Made by a program: the position numbers and the translations under genes. Positions 1 through 11,611 of a stretch of 64,000 nucleotides of DNA are shown piece after piece. Source of the DNA: Flectonema sp. DT1601 (taxonomy: Eukaryota; Euglenozoa; Diplonemea; Diplonemida; Diplonemidae); contig OZ025783.1 of NCBI GenBank assembly GCA_964019425.1, positions 1,550,001 through 1,614,000 of the forward strand. Direction: 5' to 3'. A model generated the notes under the pieces. The model was given only the letters and a program-made list of their open reading frames with translations, was not told the DNA's origin and made no database searches. Position 1 is the stretch's first letter, and each line of letters opens with the position of its first letter.

Positions 1-183
1 AAGGCAAAGATAGATTTAGAGAAAAAGATAGCTGGAGAAGATGTTGACGAATCGGCTCCAGCTCCACTTGGACCTTCTAAACACAACAAACCCAGCAGAT
101 CAAAAGACAGCACACCATACAAACTTGCTAGCAATTTCAATAATACACCAGCGAGATTACCTCGCAGATCCGGAGGTGGTTGA
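1..183 (+). CDS. C-terminal end of an unidentified protein, cut by the left edge
   Basis: Frame 1 is open from the first base to a TGA at 181-183 and encodes 60 residues; the other two forward frames close quickly. The visible tail is hydrophilic, rich in Lys, Ser, Pro and Asn, ends in R-R-S-G-G-G and has no recognisable domain, so it is probably a disordered C-terminus. A consensus-like donor (GTAAGT) follows the stop at 186-191, so a 3' UTR intron is conceivable. I cannot name the protein. It lies on the same strand as everything else in the window. Confidence 0.6.
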   Translation, partial: KAKIDLEKKIAGEDVDESAPAPLGPSKHNKPSRSKDSTPYKLASNFNNTPARLPRRSGGG

Positions 184-1072
184 CGGTAAGTAGACATAAG
201 ACACTACGGTACTGTTTTCTTAATTGTACCGTCTTGTTCTTATGTTGTTGTTAAGAGTCCACTTTTTTTTTTTTTTTTTTTTGAAAATTATCGCTTTATG
301 AATCGTTTATTTTTTAATGCTTTTTTTCCAGCAGCTGTTTTTTGACTTTCAGACCGTTCAATAGCACAGCAGTTGAAGTAGCGACAAAAAAGAAATGATT
401 GGCTTTAATTTTCTTTTTTTAGTTGTTTTCTTTTTATTTTTCGTTGATTTCTTTTTTTTGAAAAAAAAAAGTGGATTTCTTTCACTCATGACGAAATTAC
501 GGTGATGGGATGTGTATTTTTAGTGACTGATCTTTGTGGTTTAACAAAGACTTACTCATTTGAAAATTCACACTCCAAGACACTCCACTGATGTGACGCA
601 AGAACCACTCTTTTCACTCAAACGGTAAACTACTTGATTAGTTCTGTTAGTGATTCGTGTTCTAGCTGATGGTGGAATCAACAACCTGTTTTTTCGTTTT
701 TGACATTTGCCTTTCTTCGTAATTTTTTGTATAAAGAAATAATTTTCTGTTTGTTCCATTCATGATATTCAGAACCTGCAGCAGACTTAAAACTTAACTA
801 CACCTTTGTGGGTGAAGTTCTTGTTTACCTGAATGGAAAAAAAAAGAAAAGAAAAAAACCCACAAGAGAGGCCCGCTTACCTATCCCAGCTCACGAAGCC
901 TTTCTTGTATAGTGGTAGGGTACTATGGTTAAAAGACTGTTGTTTATGTCTAAGAGAACAACTCAGTTGCCTGGAATCTGGTAGCTGAGTTTATACCAAT
1001 CCCAATAATGAGATAGCAATACCTACCGAGTGTGTTATTATATTTTTATAGATATAACATTAGAAGTAAACA
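184..1072. other. Intergenic, AT-rich, no gene seen
   Basis: The stretch holds T and A homopolymers (for example a T tract near 261-281) and no open frame that looks coding. A 63-codon minus-strand frame at 568-759 has no motif and opposes the direction of all real genes. The right end carries a T-rich tract and an AG at 1050-1051, a likely trans-splice acceptor for the next gene. Confidence 0.6.
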
Positions 1073-3331
1073 ATGAGGGCTCTAGCAGTGTCTGCACTGC
1101 TTGTTGGATGTTCTGCTGACATGTGGCAAGGAATCAGAGACGGTATTGATACTTGGTCAAACTTAAAGTACAACACTCACTTTGCTGTTAATGTTGGAGA
1201 CAAGACTGGAAGAAAATTTGTTTACAATGTTGGTAACACAACTATGAACACGAGAATGGCTGCCGCATCTACATCAAAGTGGCCATCAGCAGCCATGATC
1301 AGTAACGTTGTGAATGCTGGTCACATGTCGTACGATGACAAGGCTTCAAAGTATTTACCATGGTGGACAACAAACATTAGTGATACGAGAGTTAACATTA
1401 CTTTGAAACAAATGTTATCATTCACTGATGGTTATCAGGAAGACAAGTTTCCTGCATGCTCTGCAAATGAGTCTGTTCCATTACTTGAATGCGCGCAGAA
1501 GTTATATGAAATGACACCGCACACTGCGATTCCCGGAACCACTTGGAAGTACCTGGAATGTCATTATCAGTTTGCTGGTGCCATGGCGTCAGCTGCTACT
1601 GGAATGAATATGCATGAGTTGTATGAAAAGTTTTTATTCAAACCTTTTGGAATGGTAAACACAACTTACGGAACTCCTCCATACCTCAACCCTCAACTAG
1701 CTGCTGGTATGACTTCAACTGGTAATGATTACGAAAGATATCTTCAGGCAATCTTAAAGAACACCGTCCTACCGAAGACAATTACTGACATAATGGAAAC
1801 TGACTACACAGCTCCTCCAGTATCCCCAACTGGTATGTTCTTTGGTCACTACTGTATGGGTAATTTCTTTGAGTGCTACGGATACACGATTGGAATGAAC
1901 ATTTCACAACCGCGTGTCATTCCAGAACGTTGCGCTGTTGAGAAGATTCACTCTGACCCAGGACTTTGGGGATGGTTTCCAATTATGGACAGATCACGAG
2001 AGTTCTACATGCAGGTTGCTATCAAAGAAAACTACATTAAGGCTGGAATCCCAGAATACTTTACCATGATGGCAAAGCCTGTGATTAATAACATCCTTAA
2101 TGGTACTGATCCTGCTAAGGTAAACAGACAGGATCTGCTAACTGCTGGTGGTGGTATGATTCTTCGTGACTTGTTTGAGATTGATCTCGCTTCAAATGTT
2201 ATTCCAAGTGAACAACTTGAAGAGGAAGACGCAATCAAAAGTCTTTGGACTCCTCTTCACGAAGGGTTGGGAGGATGGCACCGTCAAGGATTCAGTAAGA
2301 AATTTGCCTTCAATGTTGGTAACGCTTCTGGAACTCAATTCACTGCATCACATGGTGACTTCTTTAATATGCGTACAAAGGTTGAGGGTGCATCATTGTC
2401 AAAATGGCCAGCTGCCTCAATGATTTCAGGACTCGTTGCTGACGGAACTCTTTCATTTGATGACCTCGCATCAAAGTATCTCAGTTGGTGGAGTACAGAA
2501 TCAAGTGATCCACGTTCTAGAATTACTCTTAGACATTTATTAACCTTTCAATCTGGATATCAGGAGGATAAGGAGGTTTCTTGTGCTAAGAACCCTTCTG
2601 GTAACTTCTTAGACTGCGCTCACGATCTTTACAATGCCCTCCCTGTTGGAACAGAACCAGGTACTAACTTTACCTATATCTCTGCTCATTTACAGTTTGC
2701 TGGAGCCATAGCTGCTCAGGCGTCAGGAATGGATATGGATGCGTTGTTTGATAAATATCTTTATAAACCAGCTGGTATGGTTGACACTACTTGGGGTGAG
2801 TCTCCTTACAAGAACCCTCAGGTAGCAACTGGTATCAAGACTACAGGTTCTGACTTTGAAGGATTCCTGAAGGGTTTGTTAACATACTCTCTTCTACCAA
2901 AGAATGTCTGTGATGAGATGGAGAAGGATGCATCTGCTCCTCCAGTAACCCCATCAGGAGATGGATGGTTTGGACACTATGGAATGGGACATTGGTTTGA
3001 ATGTATTGGATACGGAACACCACACGGTGCTTCAACACCTGTCTCACAGAAGTGCACTGAAGAAGCAATTCAGGCAGGTCCAGGACTGTACGGATATTAT
3101 CCATTAATTGATAGAAAGAGAGGTTACTACATGCAAGTAGTACTTCAGGAGTCAATGGAGAAGAGTGGAATCCCAGAGTACCTTCGTATCATTACCAAAC
3201 CAGTTGTCGATGCAATCATGTCCGGCAAAGACACTGCTAAAGTAAACCGTTACGATTTTCTAAAGGAAGGTGGTGGTCTCCTTCTCAGAGATTTGGTTTA
3301 CGTCCAAAAGTCTCGTGACAACGAACTTTAA
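1073..3331 (+). CDS. Secreted tandem-duplicated beta-lactamase/serine-hydrolase-fold protein (752 aa)
   Basis: The protein has a short hydrophobic N-terminus compatible with a signal peptide, then two homologous halves of about 360 residues (roughly 15-380 and 390-745). Each half carries the S-x-x-K active-site motif of the class C beta-lactamase/esterase family: S66-T-S-K69 and S441-L-S-K444, each followed by W-P. Downstream in each half come a Y-x-x motif followed by QFAGA and a F-K/Y-K-P-x-GM stretch typical of the family, then a GHYxMG segment. The Y-x-N motif keeps the Tyr but not the Asn (YLEC, YISA). Members hydrolyse beta-lactams, esters or D-amino peptides; the substrate here is unknown. 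The halves also share an A-K-V-N-R block near their ends, indicating internal gene duplication. A T-rich tract with AG lies 22 nt before the ATG. Confidence 0.75.
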   Translation: MRALAVSALLVGCSADMWQGIRDGIDTWSNLKYNTHFAVNVGDKTGRKFVYNVGNTTMNTRMAAASTSKWPSAAMISNVVNAGHMSYDDKASKYLPWWTTNISDTRVNITLKQMLSFTDGYQEDKFPACSANESVPLLECAQKLYEMTPHTAIPGTTWKYLECHYQFAGAMASAATGMNMHELYEKFLFKPFGMVNTTYGTPPYLNPQLAAGMTSTGNDYERYLQAILKNTVLPKTITDIMETDYTAPPVSPTGMFFGHYCMGNFFECYGYTIGMNISQPRVIPERCAVEKIHSDPGLWGWFPIMDRSREFYMQVAIKENYIKAGIPEYFTMMAKPVINNILNGTDPAKVNRQDLLTAGGGMILRDLFEIDLASNVIPSEQLEEEDAIKSLWTPLHEGLGGWHRQGFSKKFAFNVGNASGTQFTASHGDFFNMRTKVEGASLSKWPAASMISGLVADGTLSFDDLASKYLSWWSTESSDPRSRITLRHLLTFQSGYQEDKEVSCAKNPSGNFLDCAHDLYNALPVGTEPGTNFTYISAHLQFAGAIAAQASGMDMDALFDKYLYKPAGMVDTTWGESPYKNPQVATGIKTTGSDFEGFLKGLLTYSLLPKNVCDEMEKDASAPPVTPSGDGWFGHYGMGHWFECIGYGTPHGASTPVSQKCTEEAIQAGPGLYGYYPLIDRKRGYYMQVVLQESMEKSGIPEYLRIITKPVVDAIMSGKDTAKVNRYDFLKEGGGLLLRDLVYVQKSRDNEL

Positions 3332-4395
3332 AATCCGTTTCTGAATGTCATTACAGAAATCTTTTTTTTTTTTTTTTTTAAAAATGTCTCTTTTAGGCAT
3401 GAATGACCCTTGATTCTTCGACCGTAATTAGCACCTCTAACGCGAAGTACTACAGCTATATACCAATGTTTGTAGTGCTGCGTGCTGGAGGTAAGGGTTC
3501 CCTTCCCATTCCACTAACATTATCTGTATCGTAACTGATGTACTGTTAGTTAACTTTTGATACCTTGAAAATAAAACATTTTATATCATTATAAATATGA
3601 CTCAAAAAAACCCCCAAACAGAAATGAAGAGGGGGGGGGGAAAAACGAAATTTAATAATAAAAAAAAAAGAAAAAAAAAGTGTTTTTCTCTATTTCCTGC
3701 CAAAGGGTTCGTCTTTTGTTGCTTGACTATGTGGTGTGCTAGTGGGAGTTGGGTTTTTTTTTTATAAATATCAGTTTATCTGGTATACTGTTAGCGGCTT
3801 TTGGTGACCGAGTTTCGTGTTATTTTTGTATTTTTACTGTAGTTTTAAACCTCATGGTTTGGATAATTACCTCTACAAAAGTGATCAACCAAGTCTGCTA
3901 ATAGGAGAAAAACCCCACAAACCCGCAAACCTTTTCTGCCTTTTTTTCCTTTAAGATGTTGAGGGACACCAACGCTTTTGTCAGATACGTAAGAAACTGT
4001 CAGTTATGAGTCACCACATGGGCTCAAACAAGTTGGTTGTTGAATGGGGCCGCTCTTTTTTTTTTTTCTTTATTCTCGATCGCTATTTTCTCGAATTTCT
4101 TAGCCGATGTCATCTGGTTCGCCAAAAACAGCTAAAATGGACGTTGTCACAAAGACGTGTCTTTCAAAAGGCTTTTATCTCTTTTTTTCCCTTATTTATT
4201 CACCCATCCCTTCTGTAGAGAATCTCATCTACCCATTTTTTAAAATAAAAATAAATATGTACCGTGACTGACAGGAGAGTTACTGCTGACCCAGCTGAGT
4301 GATTCTTCTTGTTTGTCCCTTACTAAGTAATTACTTCCTTGCATATATATTTTCTTTGTTGAAATAACAAGAACCTCTACTGTTATAGTGATACT
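3332..4395. other. Intergenic/3' UTR, no gene seen
   Basis: Apart from the hairpin at 3433-3492, this holds poly-T, poly-A and a G run near 3632-3640. A 70-codon plus-strand frame at 4006-4218 is rich in Phe from T tracts and has no motif; I do not consider it a gene. Confidence 0.55.
3433..3492 (+). other. Imperfect 21-bp hairpin downstream of the beta-lactamase-like gene
   Basis: Arms at 3433-3453 and 3472-3492 pair at 19 of 21 positions (three are G-U) around an 18-nt loop. The position, about 100 nt past the stop codon, fits a 3' UTR structure. Function is unknown. Confidence 0.6.
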
Positions 4396-4399
4396 GTGG

Positions 4400-4550
4400 T
4401 TTTTTTATGTTAGTTATTTAATTTCTAAGAGGCCAAGAAAAAAAAATGGCCGCACGTATTACATTGGTACTGATTGCCGTAGGAAGTCCACAGGGGTATA
4501 CCATTAACAGAAGGGTTGGAAGCACTTGATGAAGACTGCTATGGTGAAAC
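4400..4550 (+). pseudogene. Truncated tandem copy of the 5' end of the PAN/Apple-like gene
   Basis: This piece duplicates the region around the start of the next gene, including the leader. Both copies have a T-rich block, the words TTATTTAATTTC and AGAGGCCA, an A-rich stretch and an ATG (4446 here, 4611 in the intact gene), followed by codons for a signal peptide and GSP. The copy lacks about four signal-peptide codons, shifts frame just after the GSP codons by one extra base, and stops being similar after about 45 codons. It is a broken partial duplication of a host gene. The putative trans-splice acceptor is duplicated too, so it could still be transcribed or act as an alternative leader. 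Confidence 0.8.
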
Positions 4551-4610
4551 TATAATTGTTTATGTTAATTATTTAATTTCTTAGAGGCCAAAAAAAATAT
4601 AAAAAAAAAT

Positions 4611-5153
4611 ATGGCCACACGCATACTGCTACTCTCTACATTGGTACTGACTGTCGTAGGAAGTCCAAAGGGGGTACCAATAACTGAGGGGTTAGAGGCA
4701 TTTGATGAAGACTGCTTTGGTGATGATCATCGTAAGATTTGTGGAATAAAATGGAATGAATGCAATCAACAATGTTCCAGAGACATCCAATGCTCTGCTT
4801 TTGTTTATAATTATAAAGAAGGCGAGGGAGGATCTCATGCAAGCTGGGACGACGGCTGTTGCTGGTTAAAAAAAGCCTGTAGCAAAGTTAAAAAAATGAA
4901 CGGAAAAAGAAGAGCTGTAATAAGATTATCGAACCATGTTCCAAAACAGGTTTCTCAACTTCAAGAACTACTAAGACACTCAGGTCCAGATGATGTGAAG
5001 GAATCTCTTAATGAAGTTCTGTCTGTGTTTTCTGCTGACGATATTAAAACTGAAGTATCTCGATGGATAACTAAAACACGTCGTAAGTTAGAAACAAAGG
5101 AAGAGCCACCTGAACAGCCAACTCAATTCCTGATACCAAAACTAACATACTAA
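4611..5153 (+). CDS. Secreted PAN/Apple-domain-like protein (180 aa)
   Basis: The N-terminus (MATRILLLSTLVLTVVGS) is a clear signal peptide. Residues about 33-95 hold six or seven cysteines in a PAN/Apple-like arrangement: C...C...C..C....C-x-A-F-V-Y-N, then C-C-W-L-K, the usual closing strand. PAN modules bind proteins or sugars. The remaining 85 residues are charged and probably helical without further domains. The start is set by the signal peptide and by the upstream AG at 4583-4584 after a T-rich tract. The gene is short for a PAN protein and has a single module. A decayed partial copy lies immediately upstream. The domain call rests on the cysteine pattern only. Confidence 0.6.
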   Translation: MATRILLLSTLVLTVVGSPKGVPITEGLEAFDEDCFGDDHRKICGIKWNECNQQCSRDIQCSAFVYNYKEGEGGSHASWDDGCCWLKKACSKVKKMNGKRRAVIRLSNHVPKQVSQLQELLRHSGPDDVKESLNEVLSVFSADDIKTEVSRWITKTRRKLETKEEPPEQPTQFLIPKLTY

Positions 5154-5342
5154 AGCTGAAAAGGTACTTTTTAGAAATACATCCATCCTTCTAAAGGGTT
5201 CTGAGTAATATTGTTGTCATGTTTGTTTGGTTTCTTTTTTTTTTTTTTTTTTGCAGGTCTGGCTTGCTACTCAGTTGCGCGGTTCTTACTTTTTTAATTA
5301 CCCCCCTTCAGCAACAACCCGTTTTACTTTTAAGCCCCTTAA

Positions 5343-6832
<1,490 letters not shown>

Positions 6833-7205
6833 ACCTTCGTCCTTTAATAAAATCATGAATATCTCTCACTACTCAACTTTACTCATTTCTCCTTGTTACT
6901 TTTACTCACTTTTATACTCATTTTTCTTTTCTTTTTTAAATCCGTTCGCTTCAAAACAACTTTTCTTTAAAACAATCGAAACTATCAAAAGTATTTTAAG
7001 ATTGTTTTTACAATAAAAGGTCATTTGGTTGCATCTTACGGTCTTTTTTTTTTTCTTCTTTTCCGGGATTTCTTTTTTGGTTGTTTTTCTTTTTATTAAA
7101 GTCTCCTTCAGGGAATATTAAAACTAAGAGTGATCCGCAGCTTCAAACTTCTTTTTATAACAGCATTTGAATAGGAGGGGAGTAGGTCACCATCTCACCA
7201 AAGAG
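6833..7205. other. Intergenic, pyrimidine-rich, no gene seen
   Basis: The stretch contains the tubulin 3' UTR and then T-rich DNA. Possible splice acceptors lie at TCCTTCAG (7103-7112 region) and TATAACAG (ending 7163), upstream of the next ATG. Confidence 0.5.
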
Positions 7206-10200
7206 ATGGTATCAAGACTACACAGAGATTCAGTATGCCCATACACAAGTGGTGGTAGTGAAAGCGACACACCATCAACCAATGACATGATTAGAAAGTC
7301 TTCTCTTGGAGGGAAACTATCAAAGAAAAAGAAGAGAAAAAGTCTTCTGAAGTGTAGCTCTAGAGTTTTAAGCAAAACACCTACACTTGATGATGATGTT
7401 AATTTAGAGAACAGCTTTAAGGAACTTGAAACAACTGATTTACCCATAATTAAAGGACGAGTGACGGTGTCATTAGCAAAGGTGACCGACGTATTGAGAA
7501 AAGACTTCTCTACTGACATAATTGAACTCGTTTTTAGAAAATATCAAATATCTGATAGCAATAAGGATCAAAATCTAAGTAAAAATGAAATGCAAACATT
7601 CATTAAAAGCATGAGACAACACTTAGACATGAGAATAGAACCACTCTTAATCCAATCTGAGGTAGTCGACGCATATCAATATTTCTCTTTAGATGAGAAG
7701 AACCCATTGTCCCTTGAGCAGGTTGCAAAATGGCTAATTATTCATTACAAAGAACCATTAAAAGAATGGAGCAAACAGGAAAAAGCATCAGCAAAAGCTA
7801 GCAGCAGTTGCTTACCGAAACTCATAGGAGGCAGTTTCAAACAACGGAAAAGTTCAATGAGAAAACTATCTCGAAGTGATACTGAGAGAAAACGAAAAGA
7901 CAGCATCAACAGTTGCACATCACCTGTGAGTATTATTACTGTCAATCTTGATGACCTTCTGGGACGATGGTGGACTCCTGATGGCACACTTGTTGATATT
8001 GCAATAGATTCTGAAAAAGCAACCCGAGCATTCTTCACAGATTCAAGAGGAAGACAAGACTTTGATAAGATAGGACCCTTCTACTGGTTGGATGATATAA
8101 AGGTTTTATCAAGCAATAATGCAGGAATCGCATGGGAGAACGGAATGGTGTGGTGTAAGGTATTACAGATACCGTCACCAACAGTGTTCTTATTACTTAA
8201 CCAAGTCGTTGATGAGCTTGTTATAAGAAATCAAATACATAAAATTATAAACTGCGAGACTGGTGTTTTCATCAACAACATTACAAACCTAGTAAGTGAA
8301 CCATCTGATGGTAGTAAAACTCGTTGGATAGCAGCTTCAGTGTCAACAGCTTTTTGGATATCATCACGTGATTGTGTAAGAGATTTTATGTTTTATATGA
8401 TGAGAGGATTTAGTCAAAAATCTGGTGATATTTTTCAAGAACTCTCCGACAACTTAGTTTTCAGCAACCCTGCAAATGCTTCGACTGTTTTGCTATCGCT
8501 CGTTGACGACATGTGTGATACGTATGGTCCAAAACATCCAAAGTTTTGTGGAGCTCAGCTACTAGTTTTATTGTTTATATCAGCATCAAGCGTTGACATA
8601 GATCGAATGTTGGGGTTTACTGACACTCCTCCATATTCTCCAAAAGAAATTGGATATCATGACTATTCAGTAAAACATGAAGGCACTCGTAATACTGATA
8701 TTCTAAAAGAGATTTATCACAGTTATCAAACAGTTTCTAATGCGACTACCTCGTCAGTTTATAAAAAAGGATACAACACGGTCATGAAATGGTGTCGTAC
8801 CTTTCAAGCATTAATGACGTGTCAAGAAAGAGTCATCGCAGATGATTTAAAGAGAAAGAGAGATTCAGTTTCAAGGTCGCCTTCAATTGATTTGGGTGAT
8901 ATTAAAAACAATTTACACAAAGAAGAAGAAAAGAATTATTTAGTACATGTTGTCAGTTCTGTTCCTGAAGAAATTTTTAGGAAGAATAAAAATCTTCAAA
9001 GTGAAGATCTGATTTACACGTCTGCTCCTGTTGTTCTTTCATTCGATGTTTTGTCAGCATCAGAAGGTCATCAACGTACTGGTCATAGTATTGTTTATAA
9101 GATTTCTAGAATACGAGATTTCATCCCCCCGCTATCATCAACAGCAACGAGTCTCATGCTACCTGCCCTCTGTGAATTCCGTGTTATAGATTCATCAAAA
9201 ACTGATCATGGTTTAATTATAAATATAGAATACCAACGCAGTTTCTCTCTCGTTGATGAATCTCCCTTATTCGATAAATGTGTTGTAATGCAAGGATATA
9301 CGTCAGCTGAGAGTAGGCTCAGAACAATTTCCAAAACCATTAAAAAAAAAGATTGCTGTGCTGTTTCGATTTCATTCACGGGAGTCGACGCCAAGAGTAA
9401 TTCTGCCAAGCTGATGAATGCTTGTGAGAATAACAATATAAAAGACTGTTTTGACTATTCTGAAAAAGTAAATTCACCTGGCCATCGCAGAACGTTAGGC
9501 ATACACCTACAGAAACAGGCAGCTGCTATTGCTACCAGCAGTGGTGCAGGTTGGAGGACTTTAGAAGGAGAGCTTTGCTTGGAATTACTACTACAGGCAG
9601 AGCTTTGTGGATTACCATTCCCAACAAGAAGGCCTTTTGGTAGAGTCTTGAAGTCACTCTCTGATGGATTCGCAAGTGATGCGGTTGCCCTCGCAAAAGA
9701 AGCAGAGTCTGTTGCTCACCTTCTCTCTACAGAAATCTATACTAATGAAATCACTCCTATCGACAGCTTCAACATCGCTCTTCGTGGAGTCCACAGAGCA
9801 GTTTCTCAAGAAGGTCCTCGTCGAGAAGATAATTATCAACAACTACTATCTGTTCAACATCGTATTGAAGAACTTGACTACACTTCAACTCTATCATTAG
9901 TAGTTGATTGGAGTGATCAGGAGGTATTAGGAAATCAATCTTGGAAAAAAGCGGTAGAGACCTACGCTGGTAGCATTAATACCTTCTTAGGATTCGTCTC
10001 TAAGGACAACCCCGCAACTGCAGAACATGTCGGTCGGGTACTAAAACTACAGCAGTCAGTTATAAAGGGAGACTGGAAGGAAGCTTCGCGAACACTCGTT
10101 TCATGGGATTTGAATGCTTTGGCACAACTAGGTGAGGATGGAATTAGAACACCTTGTGGCAATCCATTCAAAGCTAGTCAACAGAGAACATGTGAAAAGA

Positions 10201-11411
10201 TCTTACGAAGTATCGTTCACATTAACGATTACGGAACTCTTATAAAGGAAACGATTAATTGGTCGAAGATGTTTAATGTTTTTGAACTCTCGAGAGGATT
10301 GTCTGAAGTTTGTAGAAAGAAATCTCAAAACTTTGGAACACTCAAAAGATCAGTTGCGAAGAAGTTATTTAAAACTGCCATGAGACTAATGCAAAGTGAC
10401 GCTGACATCGATGAGCCAGATGAGATCATCTGGAGTGCGGTACTCGCTATACTCAACGTAGTCGGAAAACTAGGGGGAACATCACGCGCAACAGAATCAG
10501 AGCGAGAAGAGATTGCTGACATTACTCATCGACTTGCAAGAGACGGCAACAACGACGCTCTTGAAATAATATTACAATCATGTCCTTCATTAAAGAAAGA
10601 TTCATACTTCTCAACTGCACTTATTGTTAGTCAAAATACAAAACACCTTGCTGCTCTAACTGGAGAAGCGCTAACAACACTCCTCGATATTGAAGGCTCG
10701 ATGTATTCCTGTCCTATGAATGTTTGTTGTTACAGATCAAGGTTTCACACTTTAGATTTGCTTTTACTAAACTGGGGAGACCCATCGACGGAAGAAGATG
10801 GACAATCTCCACTTACTTTAGCAGCTGCGCAGCCTTCTTTTGAATCTTCTGATGGCTTGGAATTAATTAAACGACTGATCCCTGAAAAAAATAAAAAACT
10901 AATGACAACAAAAGCTCTTCAAGTATCCTCAAAAATCAACATAACGAATATATCTTTGTTAATGATTCAAAGTGGTGGTGATGTTACACATGTTGACACT
11001 GATGGTAGTTCGATATTTCATACGATGTGTAGTTCACTTCAATTCAGTGAAAACGCTGATGGAAACACTGCGATCAAATTAGCAGCGAATAAACTAACGT
11101 GTTCTCTTCGTGACAAGGCTGGAGAGACTCCCCTTCACCGAGCAGCTAGTTATGGCTGTATCGTTACTGTTGGTATTCTTATTGAAGCTGGTGCAGATCC
11201 GTCTTTACGAGCATCTGAAGCGATGCACTGTAGAACAGCTCTGCATTATGCTATTACTACCCCAGTGTTTGAGTGTGGTGAGGGGTTCAAAGCGATACTT
11301 GCAATGGCAACTCCCGAGTCTTTATCTGCTGTTGATACGAAAAAAGGACAAACACCAAAACAACTTGCTGAGTCTGAAAGGAAAAGCGGGATTGTTGCGC
11401 TTCTACAATAA
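7206..11411 (+). CDS. Large EF-hand and ankyrin-repeat protein (1401 aa)
   Basis: The first ATG is at 7206; the frame is open further upstream but only to a TTG. Residues about 1-70 are basic and low complexity. Near residue 117 lies an EF-hand-type loop, DSNKDQNLSKNE, with D, N, D and E in the calcium-coordinating positions. A conserved-looking block around 260-330 starts LLGRWWTPDG. The long middle (about 350-1130) is mostly helical and matches nothing I know. From about 1150 to the end ankyrin repeats are visible, clearest in GETPLHRAASYG and ILIEAGADPSLRA. This suggests a calcium-responsive scaffold, but the function is unknown. A TATAACAG acceptor ends at 7163. Confidence 0.75.
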   Translation: MVSRLHRDSVCPYTSGGSESDTPSTNDMIRKSSLGGKLSKKKKRKSLLKCSSRVLSKTPTLDDDVNLENSFKELETTDLPIIKGRVTVSLAKVTDVLRKDFSTDIIELVFRKYQISDSNKDQNLSKNEMQTFIKSMRQHLDMRIEPLLIQSEVVDAYQYFSLDEKNPLSLEQVAKWLIIHYKEPLKEWSKQEKASAKASSSCLPKLIGGSFKQRKSSMRKLSRSDTERKRKDSINSCTSPVSIITVNLDDLLGRWWTPDGTLVDIAIDSEKATRAFFTDSRGRQDFDKIGPFYWLDDIKVLSSNNAGIAWENGMVWCKVLQIPSPTVFLLLNQVVDELVIRNQIHKIINCETGVFINNITNLVSEPSDGSKTRWIAASVSTAFWISSRDCVRDFMFYMMRGFSQKSGDIFQELSDNLVFSNPANASTVLLSLVDDMCDTYGPKHPKFCGAQLLVLLFISASSVDIDRMLGFTDTPPYSPKEIGYHDYSVKHEGTRNTDILKEIYHSYQTVSNATTSSVYKKGYNTVMKWCRTFQALMTCQERVIADDLKRKRDSVSRSPSIDLGDIKNNLHKEEEKNYLVHVVSSVPEEIFRKNKNLQSEDLIYTSAPVVLSFDVLSASEGHQRTGHSIVYKISRIRDFIPPLSSTATSLMLPALCEFRVIDSSKTDHGLIINIEYQRSFSLVDESPLFDKCVVMQGYTSAESRLRTISKTIKKKDCCAVSISFTGVDAKSNSAKLMNACENNNIKDCFDYSEKVNSPGHRRTLGIHLQKQAAAIATSSGAGWRTLEGELCLELLLQAELCGLPFPTRRPFGRVLKSLSDGFASDAVALAKEAESVAHLLSTEIYTNEITPIDSFNIALRGVHRAVSQEGPRREDNYQQLLSVQHRIEELDYTSTLSLVVDWSDQEVLGNQSWKKAVETYAGSINTFLGFVSKDNPATAEHVGRVLKLQQSVIKGDWKEASRTLVSWDLNALAQLGEDGIRTPCGNPFKASQQRTCEKILRSIVHINDYGTLIKETINWSKMFNVFELSRGLSEVCRKKSQNFGTLKRSVAKKLFKTAMRLMQSDADIDEPDEIIWSAVLAILNVVGKLGGTSRATESEREEIADITHRLARDGNNDALEIILQSCPSLKKDSYFSTALIVSQNTKHLAALTGEALTTLLDIEGSMYSCPMNVCCYRSRFHTLDLLLLNWGDPSTEEDGQSPLTLAAAQPSFESSDGLELIKRLIPEKNKKLMTTKALQVSSKINITNISLLMIQSGGDVTHVDTDGSSIFHTMCSSLQFSENADGNTAIKLAANKLTCSLRDKAGETPLHRAASYGCIVTVGILIEAGADPSLRASEAMHCRTALHYAITTPVFECGEGFKAILAMATPESLSAVDTKKGQTPKQLAESERKSGIVALLQ

Positions 11412-11611
11412 TCAAATCATTTTTTGTTTATACGAATGACATGTTTCTACAAGTTGTTTTCGATACGGTCAACTGATGTTTACACATTATGTGATTGTAA
11501 TCTGTTTTTATTATTTTGTTTGTAAGCTGCTTTTACGTTCAAAAGACACCTCAAATGGTTTCTTGTTTGTAGTATACTTTAATTTACATCTCAGGCTCCC
11601 ATTTAATTAGT

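Noticed and set aside
7167-7205. Upstream TTG start for the EF-hand/ankyrin gene
   Set aside because: Nuclear eukaryotic genes rarely start at TTG; ATG 7206 is available just downstream. The same reasoning moved the kinesin start to 39532, the GDPD-like start to 53607 and the small Cys-rich gene start to 58097.
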